Assembly (NCBI GenBank): GCA_934661715.1 | Contig: CAKUJL010000065.1 | Location: 1-7,840, forward strand | DNA from: an uncultured Oscillospiraceae bacterium | GTDB lineage: Bacteria; Bacillota; Clostridia; Oscillospirales; Oscillospiraceae | Direction: 5' to 3' | Length of the DNA stretch: 7,840 nucleotides | Shown here: piece by piece, positions 1 to 5,513 of the stretch | Position numbering within the stretch: the stretch's first letter is position 1 | Layout: each line of letters begins with the position of its first letter | Made by a program: the position numbers and the translations under genes | The notes under the pieces: model-generated | What the model was told of the DNA's origin: nothing | Database searches by the model: none | Seen by the model: only the letters and a program-made list of their open reading frames with translations

Positions 1-816
1 TTCGAGACCCTGAAGACGGTTGCCGAAGACATCCACGCCCGCGCTGCCGAGCTCGGCTTCGACGCTTTCACCTCTTCTTCCATGACCTCCGATTCCAGCT
101 GGCGCTTCACCGGCCATCTGGCAAACCTCGAGTACTACTATGAGTCCGTGGATGATCCCACCGCTTGGGAGACCTGCCCGGCTACCATCACCGGCAACTA
201 CATGCAGAACTACAAGAACCTGTGGGATCTGTACATCAACAACGCCGCGACGAATCCTGCCGATCTGGCCGCTGGCGGCTTTGACGCACAGGCTGAATTC
301 GCAGACGGCAAGGCAGTGTTCTATTCGCAGGGCAACTGGGAATGGTCCGCTCTTCAGGAAAAGGGCATGAACGCTGACGATTTGACCATGATCCCGTACT
401 ACTGCGGCGTGGAAGGCGAAGAAAAGGCCGGCCTCAACTGCGGCACCGAGAACTGCTGGGCTGTCAACAGCGAGGCTTCCGAGGAAGACATCCAGGCGAC
501 CCTCGACTTCATGTACTGGATGGTCACCGACGCTGACGCTTCCCGCCTGCTCGTCGACTCCTTCGGCGTTATGCCGTATGCGCAGGCTGCCGAGTCCACC
601 AACCCGTTCCTGAAGATCGCCAACGAGTACTCCGCCGAAGGCAACTATGTCATGCCCTGGGTCACCAACTTCCAGCCGAACGTTGACGCTTACCGTGACG
701 GCCTCGTCGCCGCTATGAACCAGTACGACGCCGACCAGACCGACGCCAACTGGGAGCTCGTCAGAACCGCGTTCGTCGACGGTTGGGCACAGCAGTATCA
801 GGCAGCTAATGGTTAA
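1..816 (+). CDS. Carbohydrate ABC transporter substrate-binding protein, 3' part only
   Basis: This is the C-terminal 271 residues of an extracytoplasmic solute-binding protein that captures an oligosaccharide outside the membrane and delivers it to the two permeases encoded downstream. The frame is open from base 1, so the signal peptide, lipobox and N-terminal lobe lie left of the window; the first ATG (82) is internal, because the protein-like sequence continues upstream of it. Family signs are a GKAVFYSQGNWEW segment (about residues 104-116 of the fragment), typical of the F-x-x-G-K-A...G-W region of UgpB/MalE-type (COG1653) proteins, a GVEGEEKAGL...GTEN loop seen in clostridial members, and an aromatic-rich C-terminal lobe ending in WAQQYQAANG. 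Four cysteines (about 59, 135, 147, 152) are visible, three of them clustered. The substrate cannot be read from the sequence; maltodextrin is inferred from malQ and the phosphorylase downstream. The family call is secure, the ligand is not. Confidence 0.9.
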   Translation, partial: FETLKTVAEDIHARAAELGFDAFTSSSMTSDSSWRFTGHLANLEYYYESVDDPTAWETCPATITGNYMQNYKNLWDLYINNAATNPADLAAGGFDAQAEFADGKAVFYSQGNWEWSALQEKGMNADDLTMIPYYCGVEGEEKAGLNCGTENCWAVNSEASEEDIQATLDFMYWMVTDADASRLLVDSFGVMPYAQAAESTNPFLKIANEYSAEGNYVMPWVTNFQPNVDAYRDGLVAAMNQYDADQTDANWELVRTAFVDGWAQQYQAANG

Positions 817-847
817 TTGATTGCCGGGCCTTTTGCCCCAATGCCGC

Positions 848-891
848 GGTATAAAGCCTCCATACACAAAGTATTCCTGCGCTTTTATACC
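848..891 (+). repeat. Imperfect inverted repeat after the binding-protein gene
   Basis: GGTATAAAGC (848-857) can pair with GCTTTTATACC (881-891): 10 base pairs with one bulged T (883), around a 23-nt loop that itself holds a 4-bp ATAC/GTAT pairing (862-865 with 871-874). It begins 31 bases after the stop codon of the binding-protein gene and lies upstream of the terminator at 950-979. In the mRNA it could form a hairpin that blocks 3' exonucleases, like the REP elements between malE and malF in E. coli (known precedent). That role is inference here; as DNA it could also be an operator. Confidence 0.45.
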
Positions 892-924
892 TTGCCTTGG
901 AACAAGGACCCTTGCCGATCAAGG
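890..924 (+). repeat. Cluster of CCTTG / CAAGG words forming two small dyads
   Basis: CCTTG occurs at 890-894, 895-899 and 910-914, and its complement CAAGG at 903-907 and 920-924. This gives two small adjacent dyads, CCTTG-N3-CAAGG (895-907) and CCTTG-N5-CAAGG (910-924). The arms are only 5 bp, so individual stems are weak. The repetition within 35 bases is visible; any function (tandem protein sites or alternative RNA pairings) is speculation. Confidence 0.3.
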
Positions 925-949
925 CTAAGCAACCGAATAAACTCTTGCA

Positions 950-979
950 CGGGGCGAGCGTCACGCTCGCCCCGTTTTT
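950..979 (+). terminator. Intrinsic terminator/attenuator between binding protein and permeases
   Basis: An 11-bp perfect GC-rich stem (950-960 with 964-974; core GGGGCGAGCG / CGCTCGCCCC) with a 3-nt TCA loop is followed at once by TTTTT (975-979). This is a textbook Rho-independent terminator. It lies 133 bases after the binding-protein stop and about 70 bases before the permease start. I see no good promoter between it and the permeases, so partial read-through is the likely way the permeases are transcribed, giving more binding protein than permease. Confidence 0.85.
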
Positions 980-1018
980 CAAAGGCCGGGATTCCGGCAA
1001 CATCACGCGGAGGGCCGC

Positions 1019-1081
1019 ATGAGGCCGCCGGCGTGCAATGCAATGAAATGTGAAACGGGAGATGAGGGTATTGAAGCATAG
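1019..1081 (+). CDS. Possible 20-codon leader ORF overlapping the permease start
   Basis: An ATG at 1019 follows GGAGGG (1009-1014) at good spacing and opens a 20-codon frame that ends with TAG at 1079-1081. It overlaps all three candidate starts of the downstream permease (1050, 1062, 1071), in a different frame. The Shine-Dalgarno here is better than the one in front of the 1050 start. If translated, its ribosomes would end inside the start of the permease gene and could couple its translation. The peptide (it begins MRPPACNAMK) resembles nothing I know. It may be chance; no run of regulatory codons suggests a classic attenuation peptide. Confidence 0.3.
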   Translation: MRPPACNAMKCETGDEGIEA

Positions 1082-1985
1082 AAGAGACCCCGCGGCGGTC
1101 AACAGCCGCCTGATCCGCCGGCCCATCCAGCGGATGTTCTGGCTGTTCCTGCTTCCGATGACGGGAGCGTTCTGCATCGGGTTTGTGTATCCGTTCCTGA
1201 AGGGCCTGTTTTTGTCCTTCTGCAAATTCAAGACGACCAGCAAGTGGACGTGGGTGGGCCTGGCCAACTACGGCAAGGCCTTCGCCGACGAGAGCTTCCG
1301 GTATTCGTTCGGCTACACGGCGCTGTTCGCTATCGTGTCCTTGATCATCATCAACGTGCTTGCCTTCGCGGTGGCCTACGCGCTGACGCAGGGCATCAAG
1401 GGCACGAACGTGTTCCGGACGGTCTTCTTCATGCCGAACCTCATCGGCGGCATCGTTCTGGGCTATATCTGGAGCATGATCTTTGACGGCATCCTGAGCC
1501 ATTACGGAACGTCCATTCTGCTCAACACCAAGCTCGGCTTCTGGGGATTGATCATCCTCATGTGCTGGCAGCAGATCGGCTATATGATGATCATTTATAT
1601 CGCGGGCTTGCAGGCCGTGCCGGAGGATATGCTCGAGGCGGCGAAGATCGACGGCGCGAACAAGTGGCAGACACTCTGGAAGGTCACGATCCCGAACGTC
1701 ATGCCGTCCATCACGATCTGCATGTTCCTGACGCTGACCAACGGCTTCAAGCTCTTCGACCAGAACCTCGCGCTCACCGGCGGCCAGCCGTATATCATCA
1801 ACCCCGACGGCACGACGGTGCACACGACGGAGATGCTGGCGCTGAACATCTACAACACCTTCTACGGCCAGAACGCCAACGCCAGAGGCACCGCGCAGGC
1901 CAAGGCAGTTCTGTTCTTCATTCTGGTTGCGGCCATCGGCCTCGTCCAGCTCAACGCCACACGGAAAAAGGAGGTTCAGCAGTGA
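1050..1985 (+). CDS. Sugar ABC transporter permease, MalF/UgpA type
   Basis: One of two integral membrane subunits forming the import channel for the sugar delivered by the upstream binding protein. From the GTG at 1050 it is 311 residues, normal for the short MalF-like permeases of Gram-positive bacteria. Six hydrophobic spans are visible at about residues 29-58, 88-112, 121-145, 163-187, 218-237 and 284-302. The cytoplasmic EAA loop that docks on the ATPase is intact (E196-A-A-K-I-D-G202, then I-P at 214-215). The start is uncertain. An in-frame TGA at 1044 bars anything earlier; GTG 1050 lacks a clear ribosome site, ATG 1062 sits too close to GGGAG (1057-1061), and TTG 1071 lies 9 bases after that same GGGAG. 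The first membrane span is unaffected by the choice. The stop codon overlaps the start of the next gene, so the two permeases are probably co-translated in equal amounts. Confidence 0.92.
   Translation: MKREMRVLKHRRDPAAVNSRLIRRPIQRMFWLFLLPMTGAFCIGFVYPFLKGLFLSFCKFKTTSKWTWVGLANYGKAFADESFRYSFGYTALFAIVSLIIINVLAFAVAYALTQGIKGTNVFRTVFFMPNLIGGIVLGYIWSMIFDGILSHYGTSILLNTKLGFWGLIILMCWQQIGYMMIIYIAGLQAVPEDMLEAAKIDGANKWQTLWKVTIPNVMPSITICMFLTLTNGFKLFDQNLALTGGQPYIINPDGTTVHTTEMLALNIYNTFYGQNANARGTAQAKAVLFFILVAAIGLVQLNATRKKEVQQ
1968..1974 (+). promoter_or_regulatory. Strong ribosome binding site for the second permease
   Basis: AAGGAGG inside the last codons of the first permease. It lies 10 bases before ATG 1985 and 7 bases before an in-frame GTG at 1982, so the GTG is a serious alternative start that would add only one residue. 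Confidence 0.8.
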
Positions 1986-2842
1986 TGAAAAACAGCGCGA
2001 TTTCAAAGGAAAAGCAGGCCAAGCGGGCACTGACGATCTTCTTTGCCGTCCTTTGCGTGTTCTATGTGATGCCCGTTTTTCTGGTGCTTCTGAACTCGTT
2101 CAAGGTCAACACGTTTGTCAAGACCGATACCTTCGGCTGGCCGAGCGGCGAGAGCTTCGCGGGCCTCAGCAACTTTGTCAAGGGCATGACCTTCGGCAAC
2201 TATCCGTTCTGGAAATCCGCACTCTACAGCACGATCATCACCGTTTTGTCGACGGCCCTGATTCTGCTGTTTACCTCGATGGCCGCGTGGTATATTTCGC
2301 GCGTAGGCTCGCTCGTGTGCAGGGTCATCTACTATCTTTGTGTCTTTTCGATGGTCGTGCCGTTCCAGATGGTCATGTTTACGCTTTCGAAGACGGCCGA
2401 CACGCTGAAATTAAACACCCCGTGGACGATCCCGGTCATTTATCTGGGCTTTGGCGCGGGACTGGCCGTGTTCATGTTCACGGGCTTTGTCAAGGCGATT
2501 CCGCTGGACATTGAAGAGGCTGCCGCCATTGACGGCTGCGGCCCGCTGCGCACGTACTTCTCGGTGGTTCTGCCGATGCTCCGGCCGACGATGATCTCGG
2601 TCGGCATTCTGGAGATCATGTGGATCTGGAACGACTATCTGCTGCCGTATCTGGTGCTCGACCGGACGAAGTATCTGACCATCCCCATCCACATCCAGTA
2701 CCTCAAGGGAAGCTACGGCACGGTCGACCTCGGCGCGACGATGGCGCTTATCCTGATGTCCATCATCCCGGTCATCGTGTTCTATCTGACGTGCCAGAAG
2801 CACATCATCAAGGGTGTTGCCGCGGGCGCGGTCAAGGGCTAA
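1985..2842 (+). CDS. Sugar ABC transporter permease, MalG/AraQ type
   Basis: Second channel-forming subunit of the importer, 285 residues, the usual length of MalG-like permeases. Hydrophobic spans lie at about residues 15-38, 78-104, 114-134, 146-168, 200-220 and 250-270. The ATPase-docking EAA motif is complete (E178-A-A-A-I-D-G184, followed by LP at 196-197). The WNDYLLPYLV segment (215-224) and the C-terminal tail ending KGVAAGAVKG are typical of this subfamily. ATG 1985 overlaps the TGA of the first permease by one base (TGATG), implying translational coupling; GTG 1982 is the alternative start. The ATPase subunit is not encoded in this window. Bacillota often use one shared MsmX/MalK-like ATPase encoded elsewhere, so this does not mean the importer is broken. 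Confidence 0.93.
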   Translation: MKNSAISKEKQAKRALTIFFAVLCVFYVMPVFLVLLNSFKVNTFVKTDTFGWPSGESFAGLSNFVKGMTFGNYPFWKSALYSTIITVLSTALILLFTSMAAWYISRVGSLVCRVIYYLCVFSMVVPFQMVMFTLSKTADTLKLNTPWTIPVIYLGFGAGLAVFMFTGFVKAIPLDIEEAAAIDGCGPLRTYFSVVLPMLRPTMISVGILEIMWIWNDYLLPYLVLDRTKYLTIPIHIQYLKGSYGTVDLGATMALILMSIIPVIVFYLTCQKHIIKGVAAGAVKG

Positions 2843-2846
2843 GAAA

Positions 2847-2854
2847 AAAGGAGG
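2847..2854 (+). promoter_or_regulatory. Ribosome binding site that fixes the TTG start of the LacI gene
   Basis: AAAGGAGG begins five bases after the stop codon of the second permease and lies 8 bases upstream of TTG 2863. There is no ATG nearby in frame, and the TTG places the conserved TIKDLA helix at residue 2, exactly where LacI proteins begin. Confidence 0.85.
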
Positions 2855-2862
2855 CGGAAGGC

Positions 2863-3870
2863 TTGACCATCAAAGACCTGGCCAGACTCAGCGGGTATTC
2901 CCTCGGCACGGTCTCGCGCGTGCTCAACAACCAGCCGAACGTCTCCGATCTGGCGAGAAAAACGATCCTCGCCCTCGTCGAAGAGCACGGCTTCGAGCGC
3001 AACGCCAGTGCGCAGCTATTAAAGCAGCAGCGCTCAAAGTCCGTTCTCATCGTCGTCAAGGGCACGTCGAACGAAATGTTCGCGGCCATGGTCGAGACGC
3101 TGCAATCTCTTTTTGCGGACACCGACCATCCCGTCATCGCCGACTTCACCGATGAAGACGAAAACGAGGTGCGCCGCGCCGTGCAGCTGTGCCGGGAGAG
3201 AAAGCCGAGCGGCGTTCTGTTCCTCGGCGGCACGAACGAAAATTTCCGCAGCGATTTCGGCGCCATTACCGTCCCCGCCGTCGTGGTGACGAACGACGCG
3301 CGCGAGCTCGATTTTCCGAACCTCTCGAGCGTCTCGACCGACGACTGCGCGGGCGCGGCGTGCGCGGTGGAGCATCTGCTCGGCTGCGGACACCGGAACC
3401 TTGTCGTGCTCGGCGGCGACCGCGCCATTTCCGACACCAGCGCCAAGCGCTACGAGGGCTGTGTGGAGGCGTTTTCGAATTTCGGCTTGACATTTGACGA
3501 CAAAACCATGTATTATACCGGCCGGTACTCGTATGAGTTCGGCTACAACGGCATGAAGCAGGCCCTGCGCGACCGGAAGGATCTCACGGCGGTCTTCGCA
3601 ATGGCGGACGTCATCGCCATCGGGGCCATCCGGGCGCTGTTTGACGAAGGGCTTCGCGTGCCGGAGGATATTTCCGTCGCGGGCTACGACGGACTTCGCA
3701 TCGGAGGGTACTATGTGCCGAAGCTCACGACGGTTTCGCAGTCGGTGGAGCTTCTGGCCAAGCGCTCGTTTGAGCTTCTGATGTCGTGTATGCAGGGCGG
3801 GTGCGCGAAGCATCTGACCGTGCCGTTTACACTTCTGAGCCGGCAGAGCGTCCGGCAAATCACGCGGTAA
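2863..3870 (+). CDS. LacI-family transcriptional regulator
   Basis: A sugar-responsive DNA-binding repressor of 335 residues, the standard family length. The N-terminal helix-turn-helix is TIKDLARLSGYSLGTVSRVL (residues 2-21); the base-reading positions equivalent to LacI Tyr17-Gln18-Arg22 are Leu14-Gly15-Arg19. The hinge helix (about 47-54) keeps the leucine (Leu53) that the family inserts into the minor groove at the centre of the operator. Residues about 60-335 form the periplasmic-binding-protein-like effector domain, with the conserved block around 250-277 ending VAGYDG and the YYVPKLTTVSQ segment (283-293) that parallels LacI. It starts with TTG, 20 bases after the second permease and 13 bases before malQ, so it is embedded in the operon and would be autoregulated if it controls the cluster. 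Effector and operator are not known from the sequence; the context suggests a maltodextrin-responsive MalR-like role. Confidence 0.92.
   Translation: MTIKDLARLSGYSLGTVSRVLNNQPNVSDLARKTILALVEEHGFERNASAQLLKQQRSKSVLIVVKGTSNEMFAAMVETLQSLFADTDHPVIADFTDEDENEVRRAVQLCRERKPSGVLFLGGTNENFRSDFGAITVPAVVVTNDARELDFPNLSSVSTDDCAGAACAVEHLLGCGHRNLVVLGGDRAISDTSAKRYEGCVEAFSNFGLTFDDKTMYYTGRYSYEFGYNGMKQALRDRKDLTAVFAMADVIAIGAIRALFDEGLRVPEDISVAGYDGLRIGGYYVPKLTTVSQSVELLAKRSFELLMSCMQGGCAKHLTVPFTLLSRQSVRQITR
3487..3516 (+). promoter_or_regulatory. Possible internal promoter within the LacI gene
   Basis: TTGACA (3487-3492), an 18-bp spacer, then TATTAT (3511-3516), one mismatch from the consensus -10. If active it would start transcription near 3523, about 360 bases upstream of malQ, making a malQ transcript without the transporter or full regulator. 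It lies inside coding sequence and may be accidental, though AT-rich promoter words are uncommon in this GC-rich DNA. Confidence 0.35.
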
Positions 3871-3883
3871 AAGAGGGATCATT

Positions 3884-5365
3884 ATGGAACGAAGCAGCGG
3901 AATTCTGCTGCATATCACGTCCTTGCCGTCGAAATACGGCATCGGCAATTTCGGAAAAGAGGCCTACGCATTCGTGGACTTCCTGCACGAGGCGGGGCAG
4001 AAATACTGGCAGATCCTCCCGCTTTGCCCGCCGGGGTACGGAGACTCTCCGTATCAGGGCTTCTCGGCCTTCGCGGGAAATCCGTATCTCATTGACCCGG
4101 AGCAGCTGGTCGAGGCCGGATGGCTCAGCCGGGAAACGCTGCAAAGCGTCGACTGGTCCGAGCGGGACGATCAGGTCGATTTTCGCCGGATGTACGACGA
4201 GCGGCTTCACATGCTCCACGCGGCGTTCGGCGCGTTCTTGGAAAATCCGCCCGCGGATTTTGACGAGTTTACGAAGCGAGAAGCCGGCTGGCTTTCTGAG
4301 TACGCGCTTTTTATGGCCATCAAGGCGCATTTTGACGACCGGCCGTGGCTCGAGTGGCCGGCGGATATCAGGCTTCATCAGCCGCAGGCGCTGTCTCAGT
4401 ACCGCGAAAGTCTTGCGCAGGACGTGCAGTTCCACTGCTTCTTGCAGTACGTGTTCCATGCGCAGTGGCAGCGGCTCCGGCAGTATGCGCACGAGCGCGG
4501 CGTGAAGATCATCGGCGATATCCCGATCTATGTGCCGCTGGACTCGGCGGACGTGTGGGCGCACCCCGAAAACTTCCAGCTCGGAAGAACGAGACGGCCC
4601 AAATGCGTCGCCGGCTGCCCGCCCGACGGCTTCAGCAGGAACGGTCAGTACTGGGGAAACCCCATCTACGACTGGGAGCGCATGGAGAAAGACGGCTTTT
4701 CGTGGTGGCTCAAACGCATCGGCGCGGCTGGGCGCAACTATGACGTCGTGCGCATCGACCATTTCCGCGGCATCGAAAGCTACTGGAGCATTCCCGCCGT
4801 CAACAAGACCGCGCGGAAGGGCCGCTGGGTCAAGGGGCCGGGCTTGAAGCTCGTCGACGCGATCAAAAACGCGTATCCTGACATCGAGTTCATCGCCGAG
4901 GATCTGGGCTTTCTGACGCCGGAGGTCTTGCAGCTCGTGCAGGATTCCGGCTGGCCGGGCATGAAGGTTCTCGAATTTGCCTTTGACCCGCGTGAGCCGA
5001 GCAACTACCTGCCGCACAAATACGGCGAAAACGCCATCTGCTACACCGGCACGCACGACAATGAGACGCTGGTGCAGTGGTGCGCGAAAATTTCGCCCGA
5101 ATCTGACGCCTACGCGCGGGAATATCTCGGCATCAAACCCGAGGACGATCTGGCGCAGGCCATCATCGAGGCGGGCGCAAAGTCGAAGGCGAAGCTCTTT
5201 GTCGCGCAGATGCAGGACTACCTGCGCTTAGGCGGCGAGGCCCGCATGAACGAGCCCGGCACGCTGAAAGTCGAGAACTGGCGCTGGCGGATGCTCCCCG
5301 GTCAGGCAAATTCCGAGCTGGCCGCGGAAATTTTGCGTTTGACACAGGACGCAAAGCGCGTATAA
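3884..5365 (+). CDS. malQ: 4-alpha-glucanotransferase (amylomaltase), GH77
   Basis: A cytoplasmic enzyme that moves alpha-1,4-glucan segments between maltodextrins, releasing glucose and building chains long enough for phosphorylase. It has 493 residues, the length of the compact Thermus-type amylomaltases without the N-terminal extension of E. coli MalQ. The N-terminal SGILLHITSLPSKYGIGNFG (5-24) is the family hallmark. The three catalytic acids are present: nucleophile Asp292 in VRIDHFRG, acid/base Glu339 in FIAEDLG, and Asp392 in GTHDNET. The spacing matches Thermus Asp293/Glu340/Asp395. The PPDGFS...GQYWGNPIYDW block is also intact. Just before it, FQLGRTRRPKC departs from the FQLDEN(R/G)(R/K)P form I usually associate with the family. 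ATG 3884 is preceded by AGAGGG (3872-3877) at good spacing, 13 bases after the LacI stop. The last codons and stop overlap a strong promoter for the next gene. Confidence 0.97.
   Translation: MERSSGILLHITSLPSKYGIGNFGKEAYAFVDFLHEAGQKYWQILPLCPPGYGDSPYQGFSAFAGNPYLIDPEQLVEAGWLSRETLQSVDWSERDDQVDFRRMYDERLHMLHAAFGAFLENPPADFDEFTKREAGWLSEYALFMAIKAHFDDRPWLEWPADIRLHQPQALSQYRESLAQDVQFHCFLQYVFHAQWQRLRQYAHERGVKIIGDIPIYVPLDSADVWAHPENFQLGRTRRPKCVAGCPPDGFSRNGQYWGNPIYDWERMEKDGFSWWLKRIGAAGRNYDVVRIDHFRGIESYWSIPAVNKTARKGRWVKGPGLKLVDAIKNAYPDIEFIAEDLGFLTPEVLQLVQDSGWPGMKVLEFAFDPREPSNYLPHKYGENAICYTGTHDNETLVQWCAKISPESDAYAREYLGIKPEDDLAQAIIEAGAKSKAKLFVAQMQDYLRLGGEARMNEPGTLKVENWRWRMLPGQANSELAAEILRLTQDAKRV
5332..5355. promoter_or_regulatory. 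Candidate operator: 7-bp-arm dyad around the -35 box
   Basis: TTTGCGT (5332-5338) and ACGCAAA (5349-5355) form a perfect inverted repeat with a 10-bp spacer. The -35 hexamer TTGACA (5339-5344) lies inside the spacer, so a dimer bound to both arms would cover the -35 region and part of the promoter spacer. The binding protein is unknown. The cluster's own LacI regulator is one candidate, although typical LacI-family operators have closer half-sites. It lies in the final codons of malQ, so part of the symmetry is constrained by coding. Confidence 0.45.
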
Positions 5366-5366
5366 T
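5339..5366 (+). promoter_or_regulatory. Consensus sigma-70/sigma-A promoter for the phosphorylase gene
   Basis: TTGACA (5339-5344), a 16-bp spacer, then TATAAT (5361-5366): both hexamers match the housekeeping consensus at every position. The -10 box contains the TAA stop codon of malQ (5363-5365). Transcription would start near 5373, giving a leader of about 145 nt before the phosphorylase start. This is the best promoter in the window and indicates that the phosphorylase can be transcribed independently of the transporter-regulator-malQ genes. Confidence 0.8.
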
Positions 5367-5382
5367 ACACAACGTAAAAGTC

Positions 5383-5414
5383 GCAGCCCGTCTGTCTGCG
5401 GACAGACGGGCTGC
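5383..5414 (+). terminator. 14-bp perfect hairpin with UNCG-type tetraloop, terminator-like but with a poor T-tract
   Basis: GCAGCCCGTCTGTC (5383-5396) pairs perfectly with GACAGACGGGCTGC (5401-5414) across the loop TGCG, closed by C-G: the very stable C(UNCG)G tetraloop class. It begins 17 bases after the malQ stop, where a terminator would be expected, but what follows (TTGTGGTTGG) is too broken to be a convincing U-tract. Because the consensus promoter lies upstream, the hairpin would also sit about 10 nt from the 5' end of the phosphorylase mRNA. It may be a weak terminator/attenuator, a 5' stabilising stem, or both. Confidence 0.6.
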
Positions 5415-5441
5415 TTGTGGTTGGGGTGCAGCTGAAAACCG

Positions 5442-5499
5442 TACCGGATGCACGTCCGGTATGCAGATACGCCCCTGCAAATCCGGCTCTTTTTGAGCC
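5442..5499 (+). promoter_or_regulatory. Structured leader of the phosphorylase mRNA (three more hairpins)
   Basis: Three stems follow one another: TACCGGA/TCCGGTA (5442-5448 with 5455-5461, 6-nt loop), TGCAG/CTGCA (5462-5466 with 5475-5479), and GGCTC/GAGCC with a T5 loop (5485-5489 with 5495-5499). The ribosome binding site begins 8 bases later. Alternative pairings exist: CCGGA (5444-5448) can pair with TCCGG (5482-5486), which would open the first and third stems, and TGCAG at 5427-5431 can compete for CTGCA. This resembles a cis-regulatory leader. I do not recognise a known riboswitch class, and short stems arise by chance in GC-rich DNA. Confidence 0.4.
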
Positions 5500-5506
5500 A
5501 TGGCAT

Positions 5507-5513
5507 GGGAGAG
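5507..5513 (+). promoter_or_regulatory. Ribosome binding site of the phosphorylase gene
   Basis: GGGAGAG lies 5 bases before ATG 5519 (7 bases counting from the GGGAG core). It decides the start: the frame stays open upstream to 5417, but that stretch is the structured leader, and the protein from 5519 already has a normal phosphorylase N terminus. Confidence 0.75.

Noticed and set aside
817..855. A promoter from TTGATT (817) and TATAAA (850)
   Set aside because: The spacing is 27 bp, far outside the workable range, and TATAAA belongs to the inverted repeat.
817..1053. Open frame of 78 codons from a TTG right after the binding-protein stop
   Set aside because: It has no ribosome site of its own, runs straight through the terminator and the hairpins, and its product has no protein-like pattern. 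It is intergenic DNA.
1562..1984. Extending the second permease upstream in its open frame
   Set aside because: That stretch overlaps the first permease out of frame, translates to an Arg/His-rich non-membrane sequence, and a perfect Shine-Dalgarno places the start at 1982/1985.
885..2030. Long antisense open frame (381 codons) opposite the first permease
   Set aside because: The + strand encodes a complete, motif-bearing permease. Long antisense frames are expected in GC-rich genes, and this product is compositionally biased without recognisable motifs.
3860..5056. Long antisense open frame opposite malQ, and another at 6443-7666 opposite glgP
   Set aside because: Both are shadows of strongly conserved + strand enzymes with all catalytic motifs, and their translations look like mirrored GC-rich codons.
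5432..5447. A catabolite-repression (cre-like) site around TGAAAACCG
   Set aside because: The left half resembles a cre site, but the central CG is off by one base and the right half does not match.
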